From positions 1 to 37,444 of the forward strand of contig JAPOSC010000042.1 of NCBI GenBank assembly GCA_026709935.1: a stretch of DNA of 37,444 bases, in the 5' to 3' direction. The position numbers and the translations under genes are program-made. The stretch is from Thiotrichales bacterium. GTDB taxonomy: Bacteria > Pseudomonadota > Gammaproteobacteria > HK1. The notes under the pieces are model-generated. The model did no database searches. It was given only the letters and a program-made list of their open reading frames with translations, and was not told the origin of the DNA. The stretch's first letter is position 1; every line of letters begins with the position of its first letter. Below, piece after piece: positions 26,996-35,222 of this stretch.

Positions 26996-27868
26996 ATGCT
27001 CGGCAATTCCCGCCAAGCCGGAACAAGTTCCCGACAAAACGCGGGAACCGAGGAAGCGCGGACCCGTTCGGTTCGTCCGCGCCCCGTCAGGTGGTGGCGC
27101 AGCCGGACATTCGATGTTGTGCAGTTCGTCGTACTCGCGGGTGGCCTGATCTGGCTGACGGTACGCGGCGCGGACGCCATGGGCTACAACTGGCAGTGGT
27201 ACCGCATGCCGCAGTACTTCTGGCGGGTAATAGACGGCGAGCTGATCTGGGGGCCGCTGATGACCGGGCTCACGGTGACCCTGGAGCTGTCGGCGTACTC
27301 CATGATCCTCACCATCCTCATCGGCCTGGTGACAGCACTTCTTCGCCAGTCGGACTCGGTGTCAGGCGAGATCCTCGCGAAGGTGTATCTGGAGGCGATA
27401 CGCAACACGCCGATGCTGGTGCAGCTTCTCGTATTCTACTTCGTCATTTCGCCCATCATCGGTATCGATCGGTTCTGGACCGGAGTGCTGTGCCTCAGCG
27501 TCTTCGAAGGTGCATTCGCTTCCGAGATCATCCGCGCCGGTATCACGTCGGTGCCTCGCGGGCAGTGGGAGGGTGCCGCGTCCATCGGATTGTCGCGCAG
27601 ACAGACATACCGCGATGTCATCCTGCCCCAGGCGGTGCCGCTTATGCTCCCGCCGATGACCGGCGTGCTGATCAACCTGATCAAGCACTCGGCCATTGTG
27701 AGCGTGATCGCGGTGTTCGACCTCACGACCGAGGGACGCAACATCATCGCAGATACGTTCATGAGCTTCGAGGTCTGGCTGACCGTGGCGGGCATGTATC
27801 TCGTCATCACCTGCACGCTTTCGGTGTTCGTCAGCTATCTCGAACGCCGAGTGGCACGAAAGGATTGA
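26996..27868 (+). CDS. Polar amino-acid ABC transporter permease 1
   Basis: A 290-residue HisMQ-type permease. ATG 26996 or the adjacent GTG 26993 both fit the AGGA upstream. The N-terminal ~35 residues are basic and hydrophilic, then membrane helices follow. I-R-N-T-P-M-L-V-Q-L-L-V-F-Y and E-I-I-R-A-G-I-T-S-V-P-R-G-Q-W-E-G-A are the family signature and the EAA loop that docks to the ATPase. It pairs with the second permease immediately downstream to form a heteromeric channel, as in AapQM/BztBC. Confidence 0.93.
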   Translation: MLGNSRQAGTSSRQNAGTEEARTRSVRPRPVRWWRSRTFDVVQFVVLAGGLIWLTVRGADAMGYNWQWYRMPQYFWRVIDGELIWGPLMTGLTVTLELSAYSMILTILIGLVTALLRQSDSVSGEILAKVYLEAIRNTPMLVQLLVFYFVISPIIGIDRFWTGVLCLSVFEGAFASEIIRAGITSVPRGQWEGAASIGLSRRQTYRDVILPQAVPLMLPPMTGVLINLIKHSAIVSVIAVFDLTTEGRNIIADTFMSFEVWLTVAGMYLVITCTLSVFVSYLERRVARKD

Positions 27869-27870
27869 CG

Positions 27871-28758
27871 GTGACGCCACTCGGGCCCAAACGCCGATTC
27901 CGGCCGCTTGACGCGATCATATTGGCCACGGTTGGCGCAATCGTCGTCTTCGTCGTCTACAAGGTCGACTCGGTGCTCGCCTATCGGTGGGATTGGAGCG
28001 TGATTCCGCGCTTCCTACTGCGGCACGACGAGGACACCGGCAGCCTCGCCCCCAACCTCTTCGTCTTGGGGACGCTGACCACGATTCGTCTCGCCTTCTG
28101 GAGCCTGATCCTCTCCGCGCTCATCGGCGGAATCATGGGGATCATGCGCACGAGCCGGCGCCTGTTTCCCAGGATGCTCAGCCGTGCCTATGTCGAACTG
28201 ATCCGCAATACCCCGCCGCTCGTGTTCATCTTCGTCTTCTACTTCTTCATTTCAAGCCAGATCATGCCCTTGCTCGGGCTCGAAGATCTGGCCGGCAACG
28301 TGTCACCCGCAACAGCCGTCCTCATGGAATGGCTGGCAGCGCCACCGAAGCTGTTCTCGAACTTCCTCGCGGGCGTGATCTGTCTATCGATGTTTTCCGG
28401 GGCCTACGTCACGGAAATCGTCCGCGCGGGCATCGAGTCGATTCCGAGGACCCAGTACGAGGCGGGTGGGAGCATCGGGCTTTCGCCTCTCCAGACGATG
28501 CACCACGTGGTGCTGCCGCAAGCGCTGCAGCGCGTCGTCCCGCCGCTCGCCGGACAGTTCATCATACTCATCAAGGATTCTTCGCTGGTATCGCTCATCT
28601 CCATACAGGAGCTCACCTTCTATGCGCTCGAAATCGCGGTCTCGACCACCCAAGTCTTCGAGGTGTGGATCTTCGTAGGGCTACTCTACTTCGCCATCTG
28701 CTATAGCTGCGCCATCGCGTTCGATTGGCTCGAACGGCGCGCGGCGACACATCGCTGA
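27871..28758 (+). CDS. Polar amino-acid ABC transporter permease 2
   Basis: A 295-residue permease starting at GTG 27871, two bases after the stop of permease 1, with AAGGA seven bases upstream. I-R-N-T-P-P-L-V-F-I-F-V-F-Y-F-F and E-I-V-R-A-G-I-E-S-I-P-R-T-Q-Y-E-A-G are the same signatures as in its partner. The rest is hydrophobic helices. A TTG two codons earlier is a less likely start. Confidence 0.93.
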   Translation: MTPLGPKRRFRPLDAIILATVGAIVVFVVYKVDSVLAYRWDWSVIPRFLLRHDEDTGSLAPNLFVLGTLTTIRLAFWSLILSALIGGIMGIMRTSRRLFPRMLSRAYVELIRNTPPLVFIFVFYFFISSQIMPLLGLEDLAGNVSPATAVLMEWLAAPPKLFSNFLAGVICLSMFSGAYVTEIVRAGIESIPRTQYEAGGSIGLSPLQTMHHVVLPQALQRVVPPLAGQFIILIKDSSLVSLISIQELTFYALEIAVSTTQVFEVWIFVGLLYFAICYSCAIAFDWLERRAATHR

Positions 28759-28893
28759 ACGAGCTTGACGGAGTCTCAGCTTCCAAGCGTCGATGAACGG
28801 TTCGCTCTCCACGCAGTAGAAAGGATGCGCGGCCGCAAAAGCGCGGACGGCCCAAGCGCGCTCCCCCGGCAAACAAAACGGGGCCCGAACGAA

Positions 28894-28927
28894 CGAAGGG
28901 GTCGCGCCCGCTGGTGCGGCCCCTTCG
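28894..28927. terminator. Bidirectional hairpin between convergent permease and binding-protein genes
   Basis: CGAAGGGGTCGC (28894-28905) pairs with GCGGCCCCTTCG (28916-28927) with a single G-U wobble in RNA and a 10-nt loop. It sits between genes that converge. No long T-run follows on either side. The rest of the 190-bp gap shows nothing else. Confidence 0.55.
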
Positions 28928-28948
28928 AGGTGAACCGGTCGGGGGTTG

Positions 28949-29791
28949 CTACTGGTCAGCCACCATCCCCGCCCAGTCTCGGGTGGTAAACCAGTAATCG
29001 TGGCGCTCCTTCAACCAGCCGCTGGCATGATTCTCCTGAATCCAGTTGTTGAAGTAGTTGAGCGCATCAGGGTCTCCCTTGCGCAGGGCAAAGGCTTCAC
29101 GCGTGGGCGACATCAGCTTCGGCGATACGACCCGTAGTTTGTCGCCACGCTTTTCGATCTCGAACGCGGCCTTCGGAGGCGTCGAAGACACGCCATCGAC
29201 GTTCCCGTTTGCAGCCTCCTGGTAGGCGAGAGTGTCGTCGTCGAAGTAGATCAGCTTCGCCTTGGGGAAGTTCTTCTGCATTGCGGTCGCACCGGTGGAC
29301 GCGCGCCGGGTGGCGATCGTGACCCCGGCCTGGTTGAAGTCCTCCAGAGTCTTCAGCCCCTTCTCGTCCGCACGCTCGTTGCTCGCCATCAGGATATAGC
29401 CAGTATTGGCGTAGGGGTGGGTGAAGTTGACGGTGAGGTTGCGCTTCATGGTGATGGACATTCCGCCGATGATGACGTCGAACTTGCCGGCGACCAGAGC
29501 GGGGATGATCCCGTCCCAGGCGGTGGGCACGAACTCGATGTCGACGCCCATGTCGCCGGCCACCTTGGTGGCGACATCGATTTCGAACCCGATCAGCTCG
29601 CCGTTCTTGTCGCGCATCGCCCACGGGACGAACGTGGCCATGCCGACGCGGAGGGAACCCCGCTTCTTGATGGTCTCGATAACGCTTTCCGACGAAAGTG
29701 CCTGACGTGTCCCATCCGCCATCACGCCCGAGGCCGCGGCGAACAGACCGGTAGCGATAATGGCGGAGGCCACATACCTGAGAACTTTCAT
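28949..29791 (-). CDS. Amino-acid ABC transporter periplasmic substrate-binding protein
   Basis: A 280-residue protein with a signal peptide (M-K-V-L-R-Y-V-A-S, cleavage after A-S-G-V-M-A near residue 25). The SBP_bac_3 fold is shown by L-R-V-G-M-A-T-F-V-P-W, G-F-E-I-D-V-A, W-D-G-I-I-P-A-L and F-D-V-I-I-G-G-M-S-I-T. It captures a polar or zwitterionic amino acid for the permease/ATPase pair encoded at 25970-28758, from which it is convergently oriented, so it is transcribed separately. GAGG precedes the start. Context suggests a betaine-like or N-methyl amino acid ligand, which is inference. Confidence 0.93.
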   Translation of the reverse strand: MKVLRYVASAIIATGLFAAASGVMADGTRQALSSESVIETIKKRGSLRVGMATFVPWAMRDKNGELIGFEIDVATKVAGDMGVDIEFVPTAWDGIIPALVAGKFDVIIGGMSITMKRNLTVNFTHPYANTGYILMASNERADEKGLKTLEDFNQAGVTIATRRASTGATAMQKNFPKAKLIYFDDDTLAYQEAANGNVDGVSSTPPKAAFEIEKRGDKLRVVSPKLMSPTREAFALRKGDPDALNYFNNWIQENHASGWLKERHDYWFTTRDWAGMVADQ

Positions 29792-29940
29792 GATGTCATC
29801 CTCGCTGAATGGTAGCCGCAGTGTTGCACCGGGCGATCCGGCCCGTCAACGGCGCGGCCGAACACCTGGCGCGGGTCGCGCGGATCGGCCGTCTCTGAGC
29901 TACCATGTCGTCCTGAAACTTGGCGTGGAGACACTATCCG

Positions 29941-31173
29941 ATGGGCAGCGCAATCGACATTCTCGGGGCGGAGACCATCTCCGCGGTTCGCCGGCCGATC
30001 GCGCAAGCACGCGGTCTGCCCGGTGTTGCTTATACGAGCCGGGAGTTCTTCGACCTGGAGCAGCGCGAGCTGTTCCCGAAGAGCTGGATGAGTGTGTGCT
30101 TCGTCGAGGACGTCGCCGAACCGGGCGACGCATTTCCGGTGGTGACCGCCGGCGTGCCGATCGTCGTGCTGCGGGCGGAGAACGGCGAGATTCGAGCATT
30201 TCACAATGTCTGTCGACACCGGGCGACGATCGTCGTGCAGAGACCCGAAAAACGGCTCCGGCACCTCCAGTGCCCGTACCATGCCTGGACTTACGGGCTC
30301 GACGGATCGCTGAAGGCGATACCCTACTTCGACGGCACACCGGACGCCGCCGGATCCGGCATCGATCGCGACCAGTACGGTCTGGTGCCGGTGCGCTGCG
30401 GTGTGTGGAACCACATCGTATTCGTCAACCTCGACGCCGGCGCGCCGCCGCTTGAGCACATCGTGCAGCCGGCAGCGGCCGAGCTCGCCCCCCTCGCACT
30501 GGACGACCTTCGTCTCGGTCACCGGCTGACCTGGGACTTCGACGCCAACTGGAAACTCGTGTTCGACAACTGGGAGGTCTACCACCACGTCTGGGTACAT
30601 GAGGGCGTGTTCGACCGGATGAGCGACGAGGTCGACCTTCGGACCGGCCGTCCCTACACCGATTCGATTGCGAACGGTGATGTGATGCTCCTGCACGTGC
30701 GGCCGGACAGTCCCCGATTCGCCGACCCGGGAATACCCGAGCTGCCTCCGATCCCCCAGCGCAACGGCACACAGCCGTTTCTCGCCGCCGCAGTGGCGAT
30801 ACTCGCGAACACCACGGCCACGACGACCTTGCAGTCCTACCAGCCGGTCATCTACACCCCCCTCAGCCCGAGTCGCACCCGGGCGACGATGGCTTGGTAC
30901 TACGCGAGCGAAGCTCTCGATCCCAAGTACGACGAGTTGCGCGAACGCAGCCTCGATCGATGGCTTGGCCCCACCCGCAAGTTCGAGGACCGCGGCGGCA
31001 TCCGCAGTCAGGACTTCGTGTGCATGCAACTTCAGCAGGAAGCGCGCGGCTCGGGGGTCGCCGACGAAGTACTGTTCTCGCCGACTTGGGAAGCCAACGT
31101 CCAGAGCTTCCAGAAGTGGGTCATAGAGCGGATCGAATCCGGCGACAACCGCTCCCGGAATGCGAACCTATAG
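29941..31173 (+). CDS. Rieske non-heme iron oxygenase (betaine/carnitine-demethylase type)
   Basis: A 410-residue alpha subunit. Rieske ligands are C91, H93, C111 and H114. The iron motif is E212-V-Y-H215-x4-H220, again with Glu as the bridging acid. The N-terminus (A-R-G-L-P-G-V-A-Y-T-S-R-E-F-F) closely resembles the enzyme at 20279-21688, without the insert. The start at 29941 has GGAG nine bases upstream; an upstream in-frame TTG at 29920 is less likely. It sits beside the amino-acid binding protein, divergently, so uptake and demethylation may be linked. Confidence 0.88.
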   Translation: MGSAIDILGAETISAVRRPIAQARGLPGVAYTSREFFDLEQRELFPKSWMSVCFVEDVAEPGDAFPVVTAGVPIVVLRAENGEIRAFHNVCRHRATIVVQRPEKRLRHLQCPYHAWTYGLDGSLKAIPYFDGTPDAAGSGIDRDQYGLVPVRCGVWNHIVFVNLDAGAPPLEHIVQPAAAELAPLALDDLRLGHRLTWDFDANWKLVFDNWEVYHHVWVHEGVFDRMSDEVDLRTGRPYTDSIANGDVMLLHVRPDSPRFADPGIPELPPIPQRNGTQPFLAAAVAILANTTATTTLQSYQPVIYTPLSPSRTRATMAWYYASEALDPKYDELRERSLDRWLGPTRKFEDRGGIRSQDFVCMQLQQEARGSGVADEVLFSPTWEANVQSFQKWVIERIESGDNRSRNANL

Positions 31174-31249
31174 CAACATGGCAGAAATGGCGGGCACGAA
31201 CCGGAGTCGCGGCCAGTCTCCCGCCAGGATCATGGCGTGCGTCCGCCGG

Positions 31250-31429
31250 TCAGGCTGGCATCAACAGATCCGCGATGTTCCGGCCGGCTGTCGGTGGCGG
31301 AAGCGTCCTGTTCTCCCTGCGGGCAATCTCCAACCACTCGTCGACGATCTCGCACAGCTCCCGGTACACCCCGACCTCGTCATCACCGTGGCAGCAGGGA
31401 CCGACGACGCCCGGACACCAACCAACGAA
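31250..31429 (-). pseudogene. HicB-like antitoxin remnant
   Basis: An open stretch without any good start codon, cut off upstream by a TGA. It reads P-G-V-V-G-P-C-C-H-G-D-D, then E-I-V-D-E-W-L-E-I-A-R-R-E-N-R-T-L-P-P-P-T-A-G-R. The pattern P-G-x(5)-H-G-D, a helix ending in E-W-L-E-x-A, and R-x-L-P-x-P resembles the C-terminal half of HicB-family antitoxins. No HicA toxin is seen next to it. Confidence is limited because only about 59 codons are recognisable. The rest of the gap 31174-31472 shows no gene. Confidence 0.35.
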
Positions 31430-31472
31430 ACATCATCTTCCGTGGCATGGCCGGTGTGAATCCGGCTTCGGG

Positions 31473-33155
31473 TCAGGCGCCGCTTGACACGGCGCGGCCC
31501 CGCCGGCACCGGCACGAGGACTCGATCGGCACGTCGGTGCGTGCGAGGGCGAAGGCGAGCCTTGGGGCCACCAGCGCTGTCTCCGTGCGCTTCCCGAGGC
31601 GCACCAGGCACTCGTGGTAGCCGTGCAGGCTCCAGACGTTCTCCGGGTGCCGACAGGCCCGGATGACGGTGTCGTCGAACCCGAGGTCGGCCCGGTAGAC
31701 GGCCTCCGCCTCCTCGACCCGGCCCTGCTCCAGCAAGAGCGCGCCGAGCGCGTGGCGCGGCGGCTGCATCCAGCCCCAGGGCTCGTCGTAGGGGAGGGCT
31801 TCGGAGCGCCGGACCGCGGCCCGCAGGTGCGTGAACGCGGTGTCGTGATCGCCCGTGCGGTAGGTGATCTCACCGTGCAGCATCTCGGCCGCGATGGCGA
31901 GGATGTCGGTGCAGGTGTTGTTGAACACCATGCGCGAGACGGGCACCCGCGCCGCCGCCGCCTCGAACCGCGCCTGCTCCCGCCGGGCGGCGGGGACATC
32001 TTCCCGCACCGCGTGGGCCAGTCCCCGCGCGTAGTGCAGCATCGCGTTGGTCACGCAGTACAGATCCCGATCCTCCGGGAACGGCATGGCGAGGATCTTG
32101 CGCCAGCGGCCGAAGCGGATGGGCGCATGCACCTGCATCGCGACGAATCCTTCCAGCCAGTCCGCCATGGGCGGGCTCGGCACCCGGAGCACCGACTCCG
32201 AAACGACCTCCAGTATGCCCCGCGTCGCCTCCATCGCCGCCCGCTCATGACCGAGGAACATCGCCCCGTAGAGCATGAAGTGGTAGTTGTGCGCGAACGA
32301 CAGCCGGTGCCAAACCCCGGGGGGTTCGTCGAGAGAGGAGAGCTTGCGGTCGGCGGCGACAGCGCGGACGTTCCAGTCGACCGTGGCCTGGTAGTCCCCG
32401 CACTGGATGTCGATGTGGGTAGGCATGTGGCGCAGGTGGCCGGCGTCGGGCACGAGCTCGCGCAGGCGGTCGGCGGCGCGAAGCGCACGCTCTGGAGTCG
32501 GGGACATCTCCATGGCGTGGATGTACAGATGCAGGAGACCGGGGTGATCCGGCTCGCCCGCGGCCTCCAGAGCGGCGATGGCCGCTTCGAGCGCCTCGAT
32601 GACCTCCAGGGTGTCCGCGCCGGGCGCGGGCTCGCCGGTGACGAGGTCCCACAGCGCCCAGGGCGTGCGGGTCATCAGGGCCTCGGCGTAGAGCGCACAC
32701 ACGTCCGCGTCCGTAGGGAACGACCGGTACACCTCGCGCATCGCGTTCGCGTAAGCGTCGTTCCATCGGCCGAAATCACCGTCGGACTCCGGCGAGGGAT
32801 ACCGGTGAGCAAGCGCCTCGATGAGGGCGCGCTCGACCGGGGCCGTGTTCCCGATGCGGTCGAGCGCCTGCCGGATGGCGTGTCGGACGGTGCGGATCGT
32901 GGTGGCGAGCTCGACCGGATCGAGCTTCTCCCAGGGCTTGTTGTAGTAAGGACCGGCCGCGTAGCCGACGCCCCACCACGCCATCGCGCAGCCGGGGTCG
33001 TGCTCCGCCGCGCGCCGGAAGCAGCGCACCGCCTCCTCGTGGGCGAACGCGTAGCACCACACGAGGCCCCGGTCGAACCAGGCCTGCGCCGGCGCCGATC
33101 GGGTGGTGACGGGAAATGCGTTGGTTCCGAGGTCGAAATCGTAGTCAGCACTCAC
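31473..33155 (-). CDS. TPR-repeat protein of unknown function
   Basis: A 560-residue soluble protein. The start is GTG at 33155 with GAGG about 11 bases upstream. It contains several tetratricopeptide-like helix pairs: A-W-F-D-R-G-L-V-W-C-Y-A-F-A-H-E-E-A-V-R near residues 25-45, then A-M-A-W-W-G-V-G-Y-A, and C-terminal A-L-G-A-L-L-L-E-Q-G-R-V-E-E-A-E. H-L-Y-I-H-A-M-E and H-M-P-T-H-I-D-I in the middle are characteristic of a conserved family of large TPR proteins of unknown activity. No signal peptide is seen. The last 20 residues are Cys/Arg-rich and may be poorly conserved. It is convergent with the third Rieske gene. Confidence 0.85.
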   Translation of the reverse strand: MSADYDFDLGTNAFPVTTRSAPAQAWFDRGLVWCYAFAHEEAVRCFRRAAEHDPGCAMAWWGVGYAAGPYYNKPWEKLDPVELATTIRTVRHAIRQALDRIGNTAPVERALIEALAHRYPSPESDGDFGRWNDAYANAMREVYRSFPTDADVCALYAEALMTRTPWALWDLVTGEPAPGADTLEVIEALEAAIAALEAAGEPDHPGLLHLYIHAMEMSPTPERALRAADRLRELVPDAGHLRHMPTHIDIQCGDYQATVDWNVRAVAADRKLSSLDEPPGVWHRLSFAHNYHFMLYGAMFLGHERAAMEATRGILEVVSESVLRVPSPPMADWLEGFVAMQVHAPIRFGRWRKILAMPFPEDRDLYCVTNAMLHYARGLAHAVREDVPAARREQARFEAAAARVPVSRMVFNNTCTDILAIAAEMLHGEITYRTGDHDTAFTHLRAAVRRSEALPYDEPWGWMQPPRHALGALLLEQGRVEEAEAVYRADLGFDDTVIRACRHPENVWSLHGYHECLVRLGKRTETALVAPRLAFALARTDVPIESSCRCRRGRAVSSGA

Positions 33156-33414
33156 TTTCTGCGCCCTCGCATCCTCCGGGACCCGAACGGTTACCCATCA
33201 TCAGTCTGTCCCCGTCCTCGAAGGCGTCGGTCAGTGACAACTCCCTCATCGGATGCGTCGCCAAAGCGCTGACGCACGGCCAATCTGGATAGGAACAGAA
33301 CAACGAGCCGTGAACAACCGGGTCAGTCACGGGAGGTCGCAATGAAGTCGTATGTGATTCATTCAGGTGCCGATTCCACTACACTGCTTCCTGTCCCGCA
33401 TCCCCCCAATCCCG

Positions 33415-33993
33415 ATGGCGCAACCGGCACTCGACAGCACTGCTTCCACCCGATCCAGGGCGACCTATCAGGACGTTCTCGATGCGCCGCCGCATCGCGT
33501 GGCCCAGATCCTCGACGGGGTACTCCACACCCATCCACGGCCTGCCATGCCCCATGCGCACGCGAGTTCGTCACTCGGGATGACGCTCGGCCCTCCGTTC
33601 CACCACGGCTCCGATGGTCCCGGCGGGTGGTGGATCGTCGACGAGCCGGAGCTGCACCTCGGTGACGATATCGTGGTCCCCGATCTGGCCGGCTGGCGCC
33701 GGGAGCGGATGCCGAACTTTCCCGACACCGCCTACGTCACCCTCGCTCCCGACTGGGTCTGCGAGGTGCTCTCTGCCTCCACCCGCAAGCTCGATGTCCA
33801 CGACAAGCGCCTGATCTACGCCCGCGAAGGCGTCGGGCATCTCTGGTTCATCGACCCCGCCGCCCGTACCCTTGAGGCGTTCGAGTTCCACGACGGTCGA
33901 TGGCTCCTCATCGCCACCGCTCAGGACGACGACCCGATCCGGATTCCTCCCTTCGATGCCGTCACCTTCAGCCTGGGCAGACTGTGGCCGTAG
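33415..33993 (+). CDS. Uma2-family (DUF820) putative nuclease-fold protein
   Basis: A 192-residue protein. Family features include an early helix (Y-Q-D-V-L-D-A-P), D-E-P-E-L-H-L, D-I-V-V-P-D-L-A-G-W-R-R-E-R, and P-D-W-V-C-E-V-L-S-x-S-T, matching the PD-(D/E)XK-like core (D in V-P-D, E in C-E-V). K-R-x-I-Y-A-R-E-G-V-G-H-L-W-F-I-D-P follows. Function is unknown. No Shine-Dalgarno precedes ATG 33415. An out-of-frame ATG at 33342 with a strong GGGAGG lies upstream and could make a short leader overlapping this start, or mark a frame change in the run CCCCCC just before 33415. Confidence 0.85.
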   Translation: MAQPALDSTASTRSRATYQDVLDAPPHRVAQILDGVLHTHPRPAMPHAHASSSLGMTLGPPFHHGSDGPGGWWIVDEPELHLGDDIVVPDLAGWRRERMPNFPDTAYVTLAPDWVCEVLSASTRKLDVHDKRLIYAREGVGHLWFIDPAARTLEAFEFHDGRWLLIATAQDDDPIRIPPFDAVTFSLGRLWP

Positions 33994-34069
33994 CATCAAC
34001 GGCCTGCAGCCCGCGCGGCGTCTGAGCGACTGACGGGTGGGGGATTGACGGGGTTGAGCCGTCTTGGGT

Positions 34070-34110
34070 GGGGAAACCGGCGCGTGAACGCGCCGTTCAA
34101 CCGGTTCCCC
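34070..34110. terminator. Strong nested hairpin between Uma2 and the toxin remnant
   Basis: GGGGAAACCGG (34070-34080) pairs with CCGGTTCCCC (34101-34110) with one bulged A. The inner GGCGCG-TGAA-CGCGCC (34079-34094) is a perfect stem with a tetraloop. It separates the Uma2 gene from minus-strand toxin-antitoxin remnants and would terminate both. Confidence 0.6.
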
Positions 34111-34129
34111 GGAATCGCGACCGGCCCCG

Positions 34130-34192
34130 TCAGGACCGGGAGGCCGCTGCAGTTCCGCTCAGCTCGGAGATCACGTTGGTGCCGATGACCAC
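34130..34192 (-). pseudogene. FitB/VapC PIN-domain toxin remnant (first 20 codons)
   Basis: It reads V-V-I-G-T-N-V-I-S-E-L and then stops after S-G-T-A-A-A-S-R-S. This is the N-terminal strand of a PIN-domain toxin (usually x-L-D-T-N-V-I-S-E-L), but the first catalytic Asp is replaced by Gly and the remaining ~110 residues are missing. It lies 13 bases after the antitoxin remnant, in the normal FitA-FitB order. Confidence 0.6.
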
Positions 34193-34205
34193 CGTGGTGG
34201 GGCGC

Positions 34206-34367
34206 TCAGTCGAACTCGGGCGGCGGGCGCATCGGACCGCGCTCTGGCAGTTCGAGCTCGACGCCGCCGAGCGCAGCGAAGCGCGCGTGGATGGCGCGGC
34301 CGAGGTCTTTCGGCGGCGGTACCTCGCCGACAGTGCGGCGCAGGATGTCGCGGGCCTCCTCCTCCAT
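34206..34367 (-). pseudogene. FitA-type ribbon-helix-helix antitoxin remnant
   Basis: From ATG 34367 it reads M-E-E-E-A-R-D-I-L-R-R, then I-H-A-R-F-A-A-L-G-G-V-E-L-E-L-P and ends P-M-R-P-P-P-E-F-D. This is the C-terminal part of FitA-like antitoxins. The N-terminal DNA-binding strand and first helix are absent; just upstream only L-L-G-R-S remains after a TGA. A truncated but cleanly readable fragment. Confidence 0.65.
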
Positions 34368-34392
34368 CGAGCGGCCAAGAAGTCAACACAAA

Positions 34393-34846
34393 ACACACTG
34401 CCGCGTGTTGTCAGCCGCCCCTCGCCCTGAAAATTAGAGCGGAATCAGAGGGTTACAGGTCGCTTTCGCGCGACATTTCGGAGGGATTCCTTCTTATTGT
34501 GTTGACATTCCCGTACGGTGCGCGCTAGCCGACCCCTTTGGGGCGGGGCGTAGGGGCATACCAGCCAAGGTCCACCATGCGCCGGGGCTCTCCCGTGACG
34601 AACCCGCCTATCCTCATTCACGAGCCAAGAGACCGCAAGGGCCAGGTTGCCGGGGAGCGGGCCGCGCCCCGACGAGGAGCCGGACTACCAGAGGGGGTTC
34701 CGGGACGGCATGAGGGCTGCGCGGGAGGAGGCTCAGGAGGCTGCGGAGGGGGATGCCTGCGGGGAGTCTTGACCGGCTCTCCTGTCGCGAGATAGGTTCC
34801 GCTCAGCGCTCCGGAGGGGGCGATATCCCGGAGCGGAGGTTACGTC
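34393..34846. other. Junction region into the lower-GC island
   Basis: No confident gene lies here. TTGACA (34502-34507) is a perfect -35, but the -10 at 17 bp is poor (CTAGCC). A 41-codon frame from TTG 34647 to TGA 34770-34772 ends in D-Y-Q-R-G-F-R-D-G-M-R-A-A-R-E-E-A-Q, which looks like a genuine small helical protein, perhaps phage-derived, but lacks a good start and ribosome-binding site. GC content begins to drop after about 34840. Confidence 0.4.
34807..34835 (+). promoter_or_regulatory. Hairpin overlapping the ribosome-binding region of the small membrane-protein gene
   Basis: CGCTCCGG (34807-34814) pairs exactly with CCGGAGCG (34828-34835). The right arm ends where the GGAGG Shine-Dalgarno (34835-34839) begins, so the stem could influence access to it. 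Confidence 0.45.
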
Positions 34847-35152
34847 ATGAAGTTCTCTGAGATACTCACAGGTGCCCAGAAGGTCCGCATGACTATGGAG
34901 GAAAGGCGGAGCATGGTTCGAGTACTAGTTACTCGATGGGCGAGTGTCTACATCTTTGGCGGAAGCGCCATTCTGATTGCGGCACTTTGGTTTGAGTCTA
35001 TAGACGTATCTAAGCTAGCGATAGCAAAGGACATTTACATGAGTACCCTGCCTATTGCCGCAGGAGTAATTTCCTACTGGTTCGCGACTCGCGCTAATTC
35101 AAGTCAAAAAGTGCAGGACCAGAGCCAAAGCGGGGAGACCGATCCAAAATGA
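34847..35152 (+). CDS. Small two-helix membrane protein, unknown function
   Basis: A 101-residue protein with an ideal GGAGG seven bases before ATG 34847. Residues 1-30 are charged (M-T-M-E-E-R-R-S-M-V-R-V). Two hydrophobic segments follow: about residues 34-50 (V-Y-I-F-G-G-S-A-I-L-I-A-A-L-W-F) and 64-80 (Y-M-S-T-L-P-I-A-A-G-V-I-S-Y-W-F-A). The tail is hydrophilic. Base composition is clearly less GC-rich than the flanks. It resembles holin-like or phage-accessory membrane proteins only in shape; I recognise no family. It lies 70 bp before the poly(C) secreted-protein gene on the same strand. Confidence 0.75.
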   Translation: MKFSEILTGAQKVRMTMEERRSMVRVLVTRWASVYIFGGSAILIAALWFESIDVSKLAIAKDIYMSTLPIAAGVISYWFATRANSSQKVQDQSQSGETDPK

Positions 35153-35222
35153 AAACATGAAGACGTGATCCAGCGTATTCATGAGACCATCCCCTCTAAC
35201 AGTAATGAAAGGAGAATACACC

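Noticed and set aside
34538..34795. 85-codon plus-strand ORF
   Set aside because: Gly/Arg/Pro-rich translation without a ribosome-binding site; another frame of the same DNA looks more protein-like at its end.
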